Source: Gracilimonas mengyeensis
Lineage (GTDB): Bacteria; Bacteroidota; Rhodothermia; Balneolales; Balneolaceae
DNA length: 64,000 nt
Assembly: GCF_900182705.1 (NCBI RefSeq)
Contig: NZ_FXTP01000003.1
Span: 186,001 to 250,000, forward strand
Direction: 5' to 3'
Shown here piece after piece: positions 44,018 through 51,144 of this stretch (within the stretch, counting starts at the first letter, position 1; each line of letters begins with the position of its first letter). The position numbers and the translations under genes are program-made. The notes under the pieces are model-generated. The model was not told the DNA's origin. It ran no database searches and was given only the letters and a program-made list of their open reading frames with translations.

Positions 44018-44949
44018 TACCTGCGGGCCAGTTCTGCTTCACTGGCAATGTAGCCAAAAGCTGCCCAGTTGCCGTTTTCAACCACATCTTCCCAAATACC
44101 GTAAGCTCGTTCTTCCCGACCGTTGATGTGATGCCAGAACCCAAGTCCATAACCCAAAGTGGCGTTATCCAGTGCAGAGTTATCGTCATCCAGCACTTCT
44201 TTTTCGGTGAATTCACCTTTGAAGACCATCAGCAATTCATGATAACTGGTGTTTTCAATGAGGTCTAAATCAGGAGAAACCTGTTCCAGCAACTGACCGG
44301 CTTTTAGGTCGTTGCCCACTTTACGCAGACTCATATAGTACCAGTACAAGAAAGCCACGCGCATATCGTCGTTATCGGCTACCTGCAGTCCCGCATCGTA
44401 AGCCAAATTAGCCTGATCGTATTCGCCTTTCAAATAATGGGCCAGTCCCAGATGATACCAGGTATTGGTTTGAAGCGAGCTAAGCGGAATGCCCTGCGCA
44501 TTTGGTAAACCGTCCGGTTCGGTTTGATCTTCCTGCCCTTCAAATAGTTGAGCCGCTGTTTGAAAGTCATCGATGGCTTCATCAAATTGGCGTAGCGTTA
44601 AATACCGGTGTCCGCGATGACGATATAGCCAAGGGTTTTCGGGATAGGATTCTATGGCTTCGCTAAACTCTTCCAAAGCCTGACGATAATCACCGGAATA
44701 GGCCGTTTTTCGGGCTTCCCAAATCAAGTGATTTACCGTATCACCCTCGGCCAAAGCTGCTGCACTGAGGGAATCAATACGGCTTGATAATTTTTCTGGC
44801 AAGGGCTGGATGTTGGTTTGAAGTGTATCCCCAATAAGCGAGAGGGCCTGTACATCTGCAGGTAAGTCCGCCGTTTCAGGAGAGGATTCTTTCTGTTGGC
44901 AGGCTACACTTATCAATATCACAAAGACCAATAATGGATAAAATCTCAT
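44017..44949 (-). CDS. TPR-repeat lipoprotein
   Basis: 310 residues from the ATG at 44949 (MRFYPLLVFVILISVAC; lipid Cys at residue 17). The longer in-frame start 28 codons upstream would push the lipobox inward and is rejected. TPR-type helices run about 90-250: AAYSGDYRQALEEFSEAIESYPENPWLYR-type units, FDEAIDDFQTAAQLF, and YDQANLAYDAGLQ. A protein-binding scaffold at the membrane is likely. It precedes and overlaps the asparagine synthetase-like gene, which points to a joint role. Confidence 0.85.
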   Translation of the reverse strand: MRFYPLLVFVILISVACQQKESSPETADLPADVQALSLIGDTLQTNIQPLPEKLSSRIDSLSAAALAEGDTVNHLIWEARKTAYSGDYRQALEEFSEAIESYPENPWLYRHRGHRYLTLRQFDEAIDDFQTAAQLFEGQEDQTEPDGLPNAQGIPLSSLQTNTWYHLGLAHYLKGEYDQANLAYDAGLQVADNDDMRVAFLYWYYMSLRKVGNDLKAGQLLEQVSPDLDLIENTSYHELLMVFKGEFTEKEVLDDDNSALDNATLGYGLGFWHHINGREERAYGIWEDVVENGNWAAFGYIASEAELARR

Positions 44950-45020
44950 AGGATTATATTGGGTTAGAAAGAGTTCAGTAGGATTCCACAATTTCCTTGT
45001 GTGGAAGCACTTAAGCAAAT

Positions 45021-45060
45021 GAATATCGAACATTGAACAAGGAACATTGAATGTCGAAGT
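45021..45060. repeat. GAACATTGAA-type repeat, canonical copy
   Basis: GAATATCGAACATTGAAC, AAGG, then AACATTGAATGTCGAAGT. It is the most complete form in the window and the best seed for a genome-wide search. Confidence 0.75.
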
Positions 45061-45121
45061 TTTCGAACTAGAATTATGCCTCCTAGCCTTTACTCAAGAG
45101 CAAATCTTAATACCACCACAA

Positions 45122-45187
45122 AAGTTTCTCCTTGCCAGTTCCGAGACTTCAGGGAGGAGAGTACGGCTTTAGCCGGGAGAGGTGTTG
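45122..45187 (+). repeat. GAGAGTACGGCTTTAGCC dispersed repeat, copy 3
   Basis: AAGTTTCTCC, a GCCAGTTCCGAGACTTC spacer, then GGAGAGTACGGCTTTAGCC and GGGAGAGGTGTTG. The spacer is similar in length to copy 2 but differs in sequence. Confidence 0.75.
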
Positions 45188-45283
45188 CTGCAAAGGCCTC
45201 TCAGATAAACTTAATTCTTCAGACCGCAGAAGCGTAGAGTCCTGCATAAATCACTGAAATAAGCGGTCGGACAAAGTTTTCCT

Positions 45284-46582
45284 CTACATCCCCGTAATCA
45301 CCAGATTAATAGCTGACAATATCCCAACAATCCACATCACCCATCCGATTTCGCTAAACTTCCCTGACCCTATTTTGAGGAATATCCAAGCCAGGAAACC
45401 AAAAGTGAGTCCCAGGCTGATGCTGTAGGTGAGCGGCATCAGGATGATGGCCAGAAAAGCCGGAACCAGGTCGCCCCAGTCATCCAGGGGAATTTGGCGG
45501 ATGTTGCGAAACATGAACACCCCTACAACCACAAGCGCCGGGGCTGTGGCATAGTCGGGCACTAATGCTATCAACGGACTAAAAAATAATGCAGCTAAAA
45601 AAAGCAGAGCAGTAACCAGTGCGGTCAGGCCGGTACGTCCTCCATCTTCAATGCCTGATGCTGATTCGATATAGGTGGTGGTAGTGCTGGTACCCATCAA
45701 GGAGCCGAACACCGTTGCTGCCGCATCGGCCTCAAGCATCGTATCAATTTTGTGAATGGAACCGTCTTCCTCTACCATGTCGGCTTCGTAAGAGCAGGCC
45801 ACCAGCGTCCCTACCGAATCAAACAAATCCACAAACATAAAAGAGAACACTGCACCAACCAGCCCCCACTGCAAGGCTCCCAAAACATCCAGCTCAAAGG
45901 CTACAGGCGCCGGAGAAGGCGGCATGGAAAAGAACGAACCATCCCAATGTACATGACCGGTGATAATAGCCAGTGCCGTTGTCACAACAATCCCGATCAA
46001 AATGGAGCCTTTTATTTTTTTGGATTCCAGCATCACAATGATCAGCAATCCAACCAAACCCAACAGCAGTTCAGGGCCAAAAGACCCCAGAGCCAGCATG
46101 GTGGCCTCATCCGGCACAATCAGCCCCATGTTTTGAAAGCCGATGAAGGTGATAAAAAGTCCGATACCCGCCGGAATAGCCAGTCGCAACGAAAGAGGAA
46201 TGGCGTTCACGATTTTCTCCCGGATGCCGGCTAGCGTCAACACCAAAAATACCACGCCTGAGATAAATACTACGCCCAAGGCCGTTTGCCAGCTGATGCC
46301 TTCGCCAACCACCAGCGTGTAGGCGAAAAAGGCGTTGAGTCCCATTCCGGGCGCCATAGCCAGCGGTGCCTTTACCCAGAAAGCCATCAGCAGCGTACCG
46401 AAGCAAGCGGCCAGACCGGTGGCCGTAAGTACCGCATCAAAGTCCATTCCTGCATCGCCCAAAATCATCGGGTTCACCAGCAGGATGTAACTCATGGTTA
46501 GAAAAGTGGTGAAGCCGGCAGCCACTTCTTTGCCGGCTGGGGTTTCTTCACTCATCCCCAGAGTGGAGCGTAACCAATTCAT
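45284..46582 (-). CDS. NCS2 family purine permease (AzgA/PurP-like)
   Basis: 432 residues with about 13 hydrophobic segments. Family motifs: LTMSYILLVNPMIL (29-42), APGMGLNAFFAY near 77-88, a TM8 motif FVDLFDSVGTLVACS near 250, and GTSTTTTYIESASGIEDGGRTG near 297-318, which mark the AzgA branch (adenine, guanine, hypoxanthine) and not uracil/xanthine carriers. Inner-membrane proton symporter for purine salvage. Single gene; no purine riboswitch was recognised upstream. Confidence 0.93.
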   Translation of the reverse strand: MNWLRSTLGMSEETPAGKEVAAGFTTFLTMSYILLVNPMILGDAGMDFDAVLTATGLAACFGTLLMAFWVKAPLAMAPGMGLNAFFAYTLVVGEGISWQTALGVVFISGVVFLVLTLAGIREKIVNAIPLSLRLAIPAGIGLFITFIGFQNMGLIVPDEATMLALGSFGPELLLGLVGLLIIVMLESKKIKGSILIGIVVTTALAIITGHVHWDGSFFSMPPSPAPVAFELDVLGALQWGLVGAVFSFMFVDLFDSVGTLVACSYEADMVEEDGSIHKIDTMLEADAAATVFGSLMGTSTTTTYIESASGIEDGGRTGLTALVTALLFLAALFFSPLIALVPDYATAPALVVVGVFMFRNIRQIPLDDWGDLVPAFLAIILMPLTYSISLGLTFGFLAWIFLKIGSGKFSEIGWVMWIVGILSAINLVITGM

Positions 46583-46781
46583 CGGTCATCTTTTTTGGGT
46601 TGATAGTTCGGTCACGAAATTAGTGAAAAATATGGTAGCTGTTTTAAGATCAGCCCCTGGGATATCGAAGATTGAATAAGGAATATTGAATAGCGAAGTG
46701 GTCGGGATGTATTTCATTACCATGAACCTTCATCAAGCATTCGGGCCAAAATGGATATTTATACCGAAGTTACGTTACCTA

Positions 46782-46875
46782 CTAGCGCAAGCGTCCCGTT
46801 TTTGCGTTGTTCAATTGGGGGGGGCGGATCATTGAAACGAACCAATTTTAGTCCAAGCGAGACGCTTGAACCAGT
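46782..46875 (+). repeat. REP/BIME-like element, copy E
   Basis: CTAGCGCAAGCGTCCCGTTT, a G-rich middle (nine G in a row near 46817), GTCCAAGCGAGACGCTTG and AACCAGT. Confidence 0.75.
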
Positions 46876-46974
46876 TGAAATTTGATAGTTTCCAGGTTGG
46901 AGTATCATTACAAGATTCACCTTCCCCCGACTCTTCCAAATGTCGCACCAAAAAACACTTTCCGTCACTACTTA

Positions 46975-47059
46975 CTAGCGCAAGCGTCTCGCTTGTGCAT
47001 TAGGGTACGGATCATTGAAGCCAACCATTTTTCGGTCCAAGCGGGACGCTTGCACCAGT
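46975..47059 (+). repeat. REP/BIME-like element, copy F
   Basis: CTAGCGCAAGCGTCTCGCTTG then TGCATTAGGG; right arm GGTCCAAGCGGGACGCTTG then CACCAGT. Middle part (CGGATCATTGAA..CCAA) is shared with copy E, so E and F form a second tandem pair. Confidence 0.8.
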
Positions 47060-47130
47060 TGGTTGTTAATAGATCTTTTGAGGTTGCACCTCAAAAGTAA
47101 AAGCCCGGCGAGGCTGTGCCTCGCAGTTGC

Positions 47131-47646
47131 CTACAAATTCCGCACGTAACCATCCAGGTCAAACACTTCGGGAGGGGCAGTTTTTTTGAGGTAGAGCGGA
47201 TGATGAGGATGTCCGGCTTTGGAGATGCGTCCGCGTTTAAAATACGTACAGCCACTTCCGTCCAGTACCTCATAAATATCGGAGAGGCAGCGGCTCAGGT
47301 AATCACGCTTTTCAATCAAGGTACCCCAGGCGCACCAAACATCCAGCGATTTACCAGACACCCATTCTTCAATGGCATCTACATTTTTTAGATGTAGCTG
47401 CTTTTGAAACCGTTTATGCATCTTATCGGGATTGGTGGCGCGCTGTGGGTAAAGATTAAACATCAGCCAGCCATCATAGCCACGGGCTTCGGCAAAACGA
47501 GCCACAGAAGCCACCGTTGGATCGAGGTTACCGGGTACGGCTGTACTGGGATTCACCCCAAAACAAACGAGCGGATTGTCTCCTTCCTCGCCCAGAGAAT
47601 AGCGCGCTTTGGGTTCATCGTGATCGTAAATCCAGTTGTCAGACAT
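47131..47646 (-). CDS. DUF1643 domain protein
   Basis: 171 residues from the ATG at 47646 (MSDNWIYDHDEPKARYSLG); the 25 codons above it in frame overlap repeat-like sequence and are not conserved-looking. DUF1643 features: CFGVNPSTAVPGNLDPTVA near 29-47, WLMFNLYPQRATNPDK near 59-74, and DVWCAWGTLI near 100. The family is widespread, often in single copy, sometimes in mobile contexts, and has no proven activity. Cytoplasmic. Confidence 0.87.
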   Translation of the reverse strand: MSDNWIYDHDEPKARYSLGEEGDNPLVCFGVNPSTAVPGNLDPTVASVARFAEARGYDGWLMFNLYPQRATNPDKMHKRFQKQLHLKNVDAIEEWVSGKSLDVWCAWGTLIEKRDYLSRCLSDIYEVLDGSGCTYFKRGRISKAGHPHHPLYLKKTAPPEVFDLDGYVRNL

Positions 47647-47710
47647 AAAATTTGTTGGTTTAAATGACGGGCGCAAAACTAAATGATTATTTGCGGAAAG
47701 GGTAGTGGAG

Positions 47711-47805
47711 ATTAGGCACAAGTCGCAAGATTTTAGGTGTTAGGTATTAGTTTTTAGGTTTTAGATTTTTCTTGCGCCTTGAACCTAAAGCCTAACACCT
47801 TACAC
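47711..47805. repeat. TTAGGTGTTAGG / CCTAACACCTT repeat, copy 2
   Basis: TTTTAGGTGTTAGGTATTAG and, after about 30 bases, CTTGCGCCTTGAACC with CTAACACCTTACA. The two halves are partly complementary. Related to 29490-29550. It fills the gap between the UPF0316 stop and the DUF1643 start. Confidence 0.55.
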
Positions 47806-47807
47806 AA

Positions 47808-48383
47808 CTATAATCCCTTACGGATGCGGAGGAGGCGATCAATGGGGCTACGCTGATCGGGATCTACCATGTGGTCATGATGTTTGTTGGAGTACTTAAC
47901 ATCCTCGGAAGAGAAAAAAGCATCCTCATCAATTTCTTTTACGATATCGAATACCTGATTCAGCTTCTTGCGCTTCATCACACTAAAAATAACTTTTACG
48001 TCATTGAAGCCTCCTTTGCCATCTACACTGGTGACCGCTACCCCCGCTGCTTTTAATGCCTCAATGAGTTCTTCAGCTTTTTGTAAGGTAATAATACGCA
48101 CCAGTACCGTGCCCACCTTCACCTTGTCTTCAATGTACAAACCGATGAACGTTCCGGCAGAAAAGCCCGCAGCATAAGCCACGTAATTCACCCAGTGATC
48201 CAGGTTGGTGAGTAGCTGAGCTACCACAATCACCCAAATAAGCACCTCGAAAAAGCCGAGAGCCGCAGAGGCCAATTTATATCCCCGTGAGACCATGGTA
48301 ATACGCAGTGTTCCCAAAGAAACATCTGCTATACGTGCAAAAAAGATGAGTACAGGTAAAATGTAGGCCGGAAATTCAGGCAT
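47808..48383 (-). CDS. UPF0316 / DUF2179 membrane protein
   Basis: 191 residues. Three membrane helices in the first 95 residues (about 5-22, 38-58 and 64-82) with ARIADVSLGTLRITMVSRGYK (17-36) matching UPF0316 (DUF5698), then a soluble DUF2179 domain (about 100-175; GVAVTSVDGKGGFNDVKVIFSVMKRKK) of the kind that in other proteins binds small ligands. Function unknown. Single gene, divergent from ffs. Confidence 0.9.
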   Translation of the reverse strand: MPEFPAYILPVLIFFARIADVSLGTLRITMVSRGYKLASAALGFFEVLIWVIVVAQLLTNLDHWVNYVAYAAGFSAGTFIGLYIEDKVKVGTVLVRIITLQKAEELIEALKAAGVAVTSVDGKGGFNDVKVIFSVMKRKKLNQVFDIVKEIDEDAFFSSEDVKYSNKHHDHMVDPDQRSPIDRLLRIRKGL

Positions 48384-48546
48384 GAGATTCTTACTTATTT
48401 AGATGATATAAAGCATTAAAGATAAAAATAAACACGGGGCTGTTATACCGTTATTTTCCTAAAAGTTCAGATTAGTCTCGCTCTACAAAATCATCTCAAA
48501 TTATTTCTTGATAGTGGCGTAGGATAAGCCTTATCTTTGAGATTCA
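48384..48546. other. Promoter region between UPF0316 and ffs
   Basis: About 160 bases, AT-rich, with the clear ffs promoter at 48508-48539. Nothing else recognised. Confidence 0.6.
48508..48539 (+). promoter_or_regulatory. Promoter of ffs
   Basis: TTG at 48508-48510 and TATCTTTG at 48532-48539, 21 bases apart, an exact match to the Bacteroidota sigma-A consensus TTG-N(17-23)-TAnnTTTG. The RNA begins about 8 bases later. Confidence 0.85.
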
Positions 48547-48646
48547 TGGGCAAGTCCTATACAGCCAGCTCCCTTTGAACTCCGTCAGGGCGGGAACGCA
48601 GCAGCGGTAATCTGGTCGTAGCGGCGTGATATAGGTCGCTTGCCCA
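48547..48646 (+). ncRNA. ffs: Signal recognition particle RNA (bacterial small type, 4.5S)
   Basis: About 100 bases folding as one hairpin. Ends GGGCAAG (48548-48554) and CTTGCCC (48639-48645) pair. The conserved apical region GTCAGGGCGGGAACGCAGCAGCGG (Ffh-binding internal loops and tetraloop) is at about 48584-48607. The promoter is just upstream, and a T run with TTATTCTTTT follows from 48647 as terminator. It binds Ffh for membrane targeting of nascent proteins. Confidence 0.93.
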
Positions 48647-48898
48647 TTTTTTTATTCTTTTCTTTTTCTGATACCTACCCCGCCATTCATCTATATTTTC
48701 ATTCCTTAAGTTGCCAAAAACGCCGTTCTTCGCCCTTTTCGGAACTTTTGCAGCATATCAAAGTAGTAGTGTGTATAAAGTTGCACCGCATTTGGTGCAA
48801 TACGTTGACCAACAGGGGTATTTCCATTGCTGACACCATGGAATATGACAAAGTCCTGTTACTTTCACTTTTTTGAACACAAATAAATCTACTAAACC
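48647..48898. other. Region after ffs without a credible gene
   Basis: About 250 bases. A 78-codon reading frame starts inside the RNA end and is Ser/Leu/His-rich without signal or motif, so I do not call it. The last 50 bases probably carry the promoter of the small membrane protein gene. Confidence 0.5.
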
Positions 48899-49096
48899 AT
48901 GAAAAAGACCATAGGCAGTATACTAGCAGGTGGGGGATTATTAGGAGTCATTTACTTTTCCTACCAATATTTCCAAAACTCAGAATCATTTGAAGCCTTC
49001 GGTGCAGATGTAGCCGTTAGTACCGGCAATTACGTACCCATCATTATATCAGCTGCTGTGATGATAGTGGGTGTATTAGTTACCAGAATGAAATAA
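48899..49096 (+). CDS. Small two-helix membrane protein
   Basis: 65 residues: helix 1 about 4-24 (TIGSILAGGGLLGVIYFSY), a short polar loop with EAFGADVAVSTGN, helix 2 about 46-62 (VPIIISAAVMIVGVLVTRM). The arrangement recalls DUF3185-type miniproteins (helix, small loop, helix), but the family is not certain. ATG start with an A-rich upstream stretch. Single gene between ffs and a convergent SDR gene. Function unknown. Confidence 0.65.
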   Translation: MKKTIGSILAGGGLLGVIYFSYQYFQNSESFEAFGADVAVSTGNYVPIIISAAVMIVGVLVTRMK

Positions 49097-49122
49097 AGCT
49101 ACGTTGTGAGCTATTTAGACAA

Positions 49123-49959
49123 TTAAATCCCACACAACTTTTTACTGATATCCCAAAGCAATTCGGCCGCTTCTTCATCTCTTGCTGTTTTAGAAGGAGT
49201 GGCCGCTTTTTTGTCTTTAAAATAAGCCCCGTTAACGCCTTCTACTTCTGGCGAACTTGCAAGATAAATTGAGGTTTCCGCACCCTTTTCCGGGGAGGTG
49301 AGGAACGGCCCCATCAGCTTAAACATGGTGCTCATAAACCAGCTGCCACTTTGCGCAAAATTAGATGCTATCACTCCCGGATGTAAGCAGTTGGCGGTTA
49401 CACTGGTCTCAGCCAGACGGTTAGCCAGTGCTGTAGTAAACATGATATTGAATAGCTTTGAGTTGCAATACGCTTTGAATGGTTTATAGCCTTCATGCAG
49501 CTGCAGGTTATCCGGATCAAAGGTCCCACCCTGATGGGCATCCGAGGCTACGCTGACAATACGTGCCGAATCAGCTTTTTTGAGCTGTGGCAATAGCAGG
49601 TTCGTAAACAAAAAGTATCCAATATGGTTAACGGCAAAGGTTTTCTCCAGGCCATCCACCGTTTCCTCTTTTTCTGATGCGAGGAAACCATGATTATTAA
49701 TCAGCACATCAATCTGTTTGTACTCATCTGTTATCTTTTGGGCAGCCTGGCGTATTTCTGACTGGATGGCAAAATCACACAGCACTATTTCAATGCCACG
49801 ATTTCCGGTTTCATCTATGATTTTTTGGCGGGCTTGCTCGGCTTTATCTTCATTCCGGCAAACCATCACCGTATAGGCGCCTTTTTCCGCAAGAGCTTTC
49901 GTTGTTTCGAAACCAATGCCTGAATTAGCACCGGTTATAACACAAAGTTTATTATTCAT
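49123..49959 (-). CDS. Short-chain dehydrogenase/reductase (retinol dehydrogenase-like)
   Basis: 278 residues. NAD(P) motif TGANSGIG (9-16), NNHG (88-91, variant of NNAG), catalytic S139 region VSVASDAH, and Y164-x-x-x-K168 (YCNSK). The long C-terminal part and LHPGVIASNF match the retinol dehydrogenase/WWOX-like classical SDR group. Arg at 35 (VCRNEDKA) suggests NADP preference. Substrate unknown. Divergent from the GroES-like gene. Confidence 0.92.
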   Translation of the reverse strand: MNNKLCVITGANSGIGFETTKALAEKGAYTVMVCRNEDKAEQARQKIIDETGNRGIEIVLCDFAIQSEIRQAAQKITDEYKQIDVLINNHGFLASEKEETVDGLEKTFAVNHIGYFLFTNLLLPQLKKADSARIVSVASDAHQGGTFDPDNLQLHEGYKPFKAYCNSKLFNIMFTTALANRLAETSVTANCLHPGVIASNFAQSGSWFMSTMFKLMGPFLTSPEKGAETSIYLASSPEVEGVNGAYFKDKKAATPSKTARDEEAAELLWDISKKLCGI

Positions 49960-50045
49960 GAATGATGAGTGAGTTTCTGTGATTTTTCATTATAAGATTT
50001 GCTGCAATCCCGTAACACAATGATTTACCAAAGCAGCAAATTCCT

Positions 50046-50053
50046 TATCTTTG
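50046..50053 (+). promoter_or_regulatory. -7 box of the GroES-like gene
   Basis: TATCTTTG, identical to the ffs -7 box, 24 bases above the ATG at 50078. No good TTG was found at the -33 position. It supports the downstream ATG over the TTG at 50069. Confidence 0.55.
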
Positions 50054-50077
50054 TCCTTTTACTAATAATTGCGCTGT

Positions 50078-50449
50078 ATGATACAAGAATATCTGAACTC
50101 AGTCGAAAAATTTGTGGTAGTGGGCGATCGCGTGCTCATAAAACCGCGTGATATGGAAACCCATACCCGCAGCGGGTTGGTACTTCCGGCCTCTGTTAAA
50201 GAAAAGGAAGAAATCCAGAGCGGCTATATTGTTAAAACCGGTCCGGGCTATCCCATCCCCAACACCGAAATTGAAGAAACCTGGAAAGGCAGTACCGATA
50301 CCAAATACATTGGCATGCAGGCAATTGCGGGTGACCTCGCCATATTTCTAAAAAAGCAGGCCTACGAGATTGAATTTGAGAACGAGAAGTACCTGATTGT
50401 GCCTCATGCCGCCATATTATTACTCATAAGAGACGAACCCAATACTTAG
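50078..50449 (+). CDS. GroES-like co-chaperonin (Cpn10 family, divergent)
   Basis: 123 residues from the ATG at 50078 (a TTG three codons upstream is also open). Cpn10 features: VGDRVLIKPRDMETHTRSGLVLP near 15-37, EIQSGYIVKTGPG near 46-58, GDLAIFLKKQAYEIEFENEKYLIVPHAAILLLI to the end. An insertion of about 20 residues (PIPNTEIEETWKGSTDTKYI) replaces the usual short turn before the GD strand. No GroEL gene is next to it, so this is probably the second, stand-alone GroES-like protein known in Bacteroidota and not the main GroES. Directly abuts yitT-like gene. Confidence 0.85.
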   Translation: MIQEYLNSVEKFVVVGDRVLIKPRDMETHTRSGLVLPASVKEKEEIQSGYIVKTGPGYPIPNTEIEETWKGSTDTKYIGMQAIAGDLAIFLKKQAYEIEFENEKYLIVPHAAILLLIRDEPNT

Positions 50450-51115
50450 ATGACCGATACGGACTCAACCACTACCTCTGTAAAAAATACCCAAAACAAA
50501 GAAAAGCAACTCCCCGACCCTCCCAAACACAGTATTTTGGATGACGTACAGGGCATTCTTATGGGTGCCCTTTTTGCCTCTTTTGGTATCGCTATTTTTA
50601 CCCACATGAATTTTTTGATTGGAGGAACCGCCGGTGTGGCTTTTCTTACTCAATATTCAACTTCCCTCACTTTTGGCCCGGTTTTCTTTGTCATCAACCT
50701 ACCCTTTTATGTACTGGCTATAAAAAAGCTGGGATGGGAATTCACTATCAAAACCTTCTTAGCCGTATTCACGGTTTCTTTTGCCAGCGAGATGGTTCCC
50801 ATGGTTTTTGAGTTTGGAGAGATCAACCCCTTTTTCGCAGCTCTTTTTGGCGGCTTCCTGATTGGCAGCGGCCTGTTGATGTTGTTTCGTCACAATGCAA
50901 GTCTGGGCGGGCTTAACATCATGGCTATATTCCTGCAGGATAACTATGGCATTAGCGCCGGTAAATTCCAGATGCTCATTGATACCATCATTATCCTCGC
51001 TGCCTTTTTTATTGTAGATTGGAAAGCGCTGGCTTTTTCAGTTCTTGCAGCGGTGGCTTTAAATATTATACTGGCTATCAACCACAAGCCGGGCCGTTAC
51101 CGCGTAATGACTTAA
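50450..51115 (+). CDS. YitT family membrane protein
   Basis: 221 residues, about six membrane helices (about 34-52, 55-75, 80-98, 103-122, 131-150 and 176-205) after a polar 30-residue N terminus. The family motif FIGGTAGVAFL-like stretch (LIGGTAGVAFLTQY, 60-73) and SLGGLNIMAIFLQ (150-162) are seen. It lacks the C-terminal DUF2179 domain of full-length YitT proteins. Its ATG follows the GroES-like stop with no gap, so the pair is co-transcribed. Function unknown. Confidence 0.88.
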   Translation: MTDTDSTTTSVKNTQNKEKQLPDPPKHSILDDVQGILMGALFASFGIAIFTHMNFLIGGTAGVAFLTQYSTSLTFGPVFFVINLPFYVLAIKKLGWEFTIKTFLAVFTVSFASEMVPMVFEFGEINPFFAALFGGFLIGSGLLMLFRHNASLGGLNIMAIFLQDNYGISAGKFQMLIDTIIILAAFFIVDWKALAFSVLAAVALNIILAINHKPGRYRVMT

Positions 51116-51144
51116 GAACTAAAGCATCCTGAATATTAAAGCTC

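Larger units (their letters stand above)
44950..45283. other. Intergenic region with two repeats
   Basis: About 330 bases. GAACATTGAA-type repeat at 45021-45060 and GAGAGTACGG repeat at 45122-45187. GACCGC (45222) and GCGGTC (45263) could pair weakly beyond the permease stop. No gene. Confidence 0.55.
46583..47130. other. Intergenic region with two REP-like elements
   Basis: About 550 bases between the permease start and the DUF1643 stop. It has a GAACATTGAA-type repeat (46661-46699), REP-like copies E (46782-46875) and F (46975-47059), and a GAGGTTGCACCTC...GAGGCTGTGCCTC pair of small palindromes near 47079-47123. No gene. Confidence 0.6.

Noticed and set aside
46583-46800. Possible purine riboswitch upstream of the NCS2 permease
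   Set aside because: I looked for a purine-aptamer-like core with paired loops on the minus strand and found only repeat sequence.
48640-48876. 78-codon frame starting in the 3' end of ffs
   Set aside because: It begins inside the SRP RNA terminator, has no signal or known motif, and its composition is random-looking.
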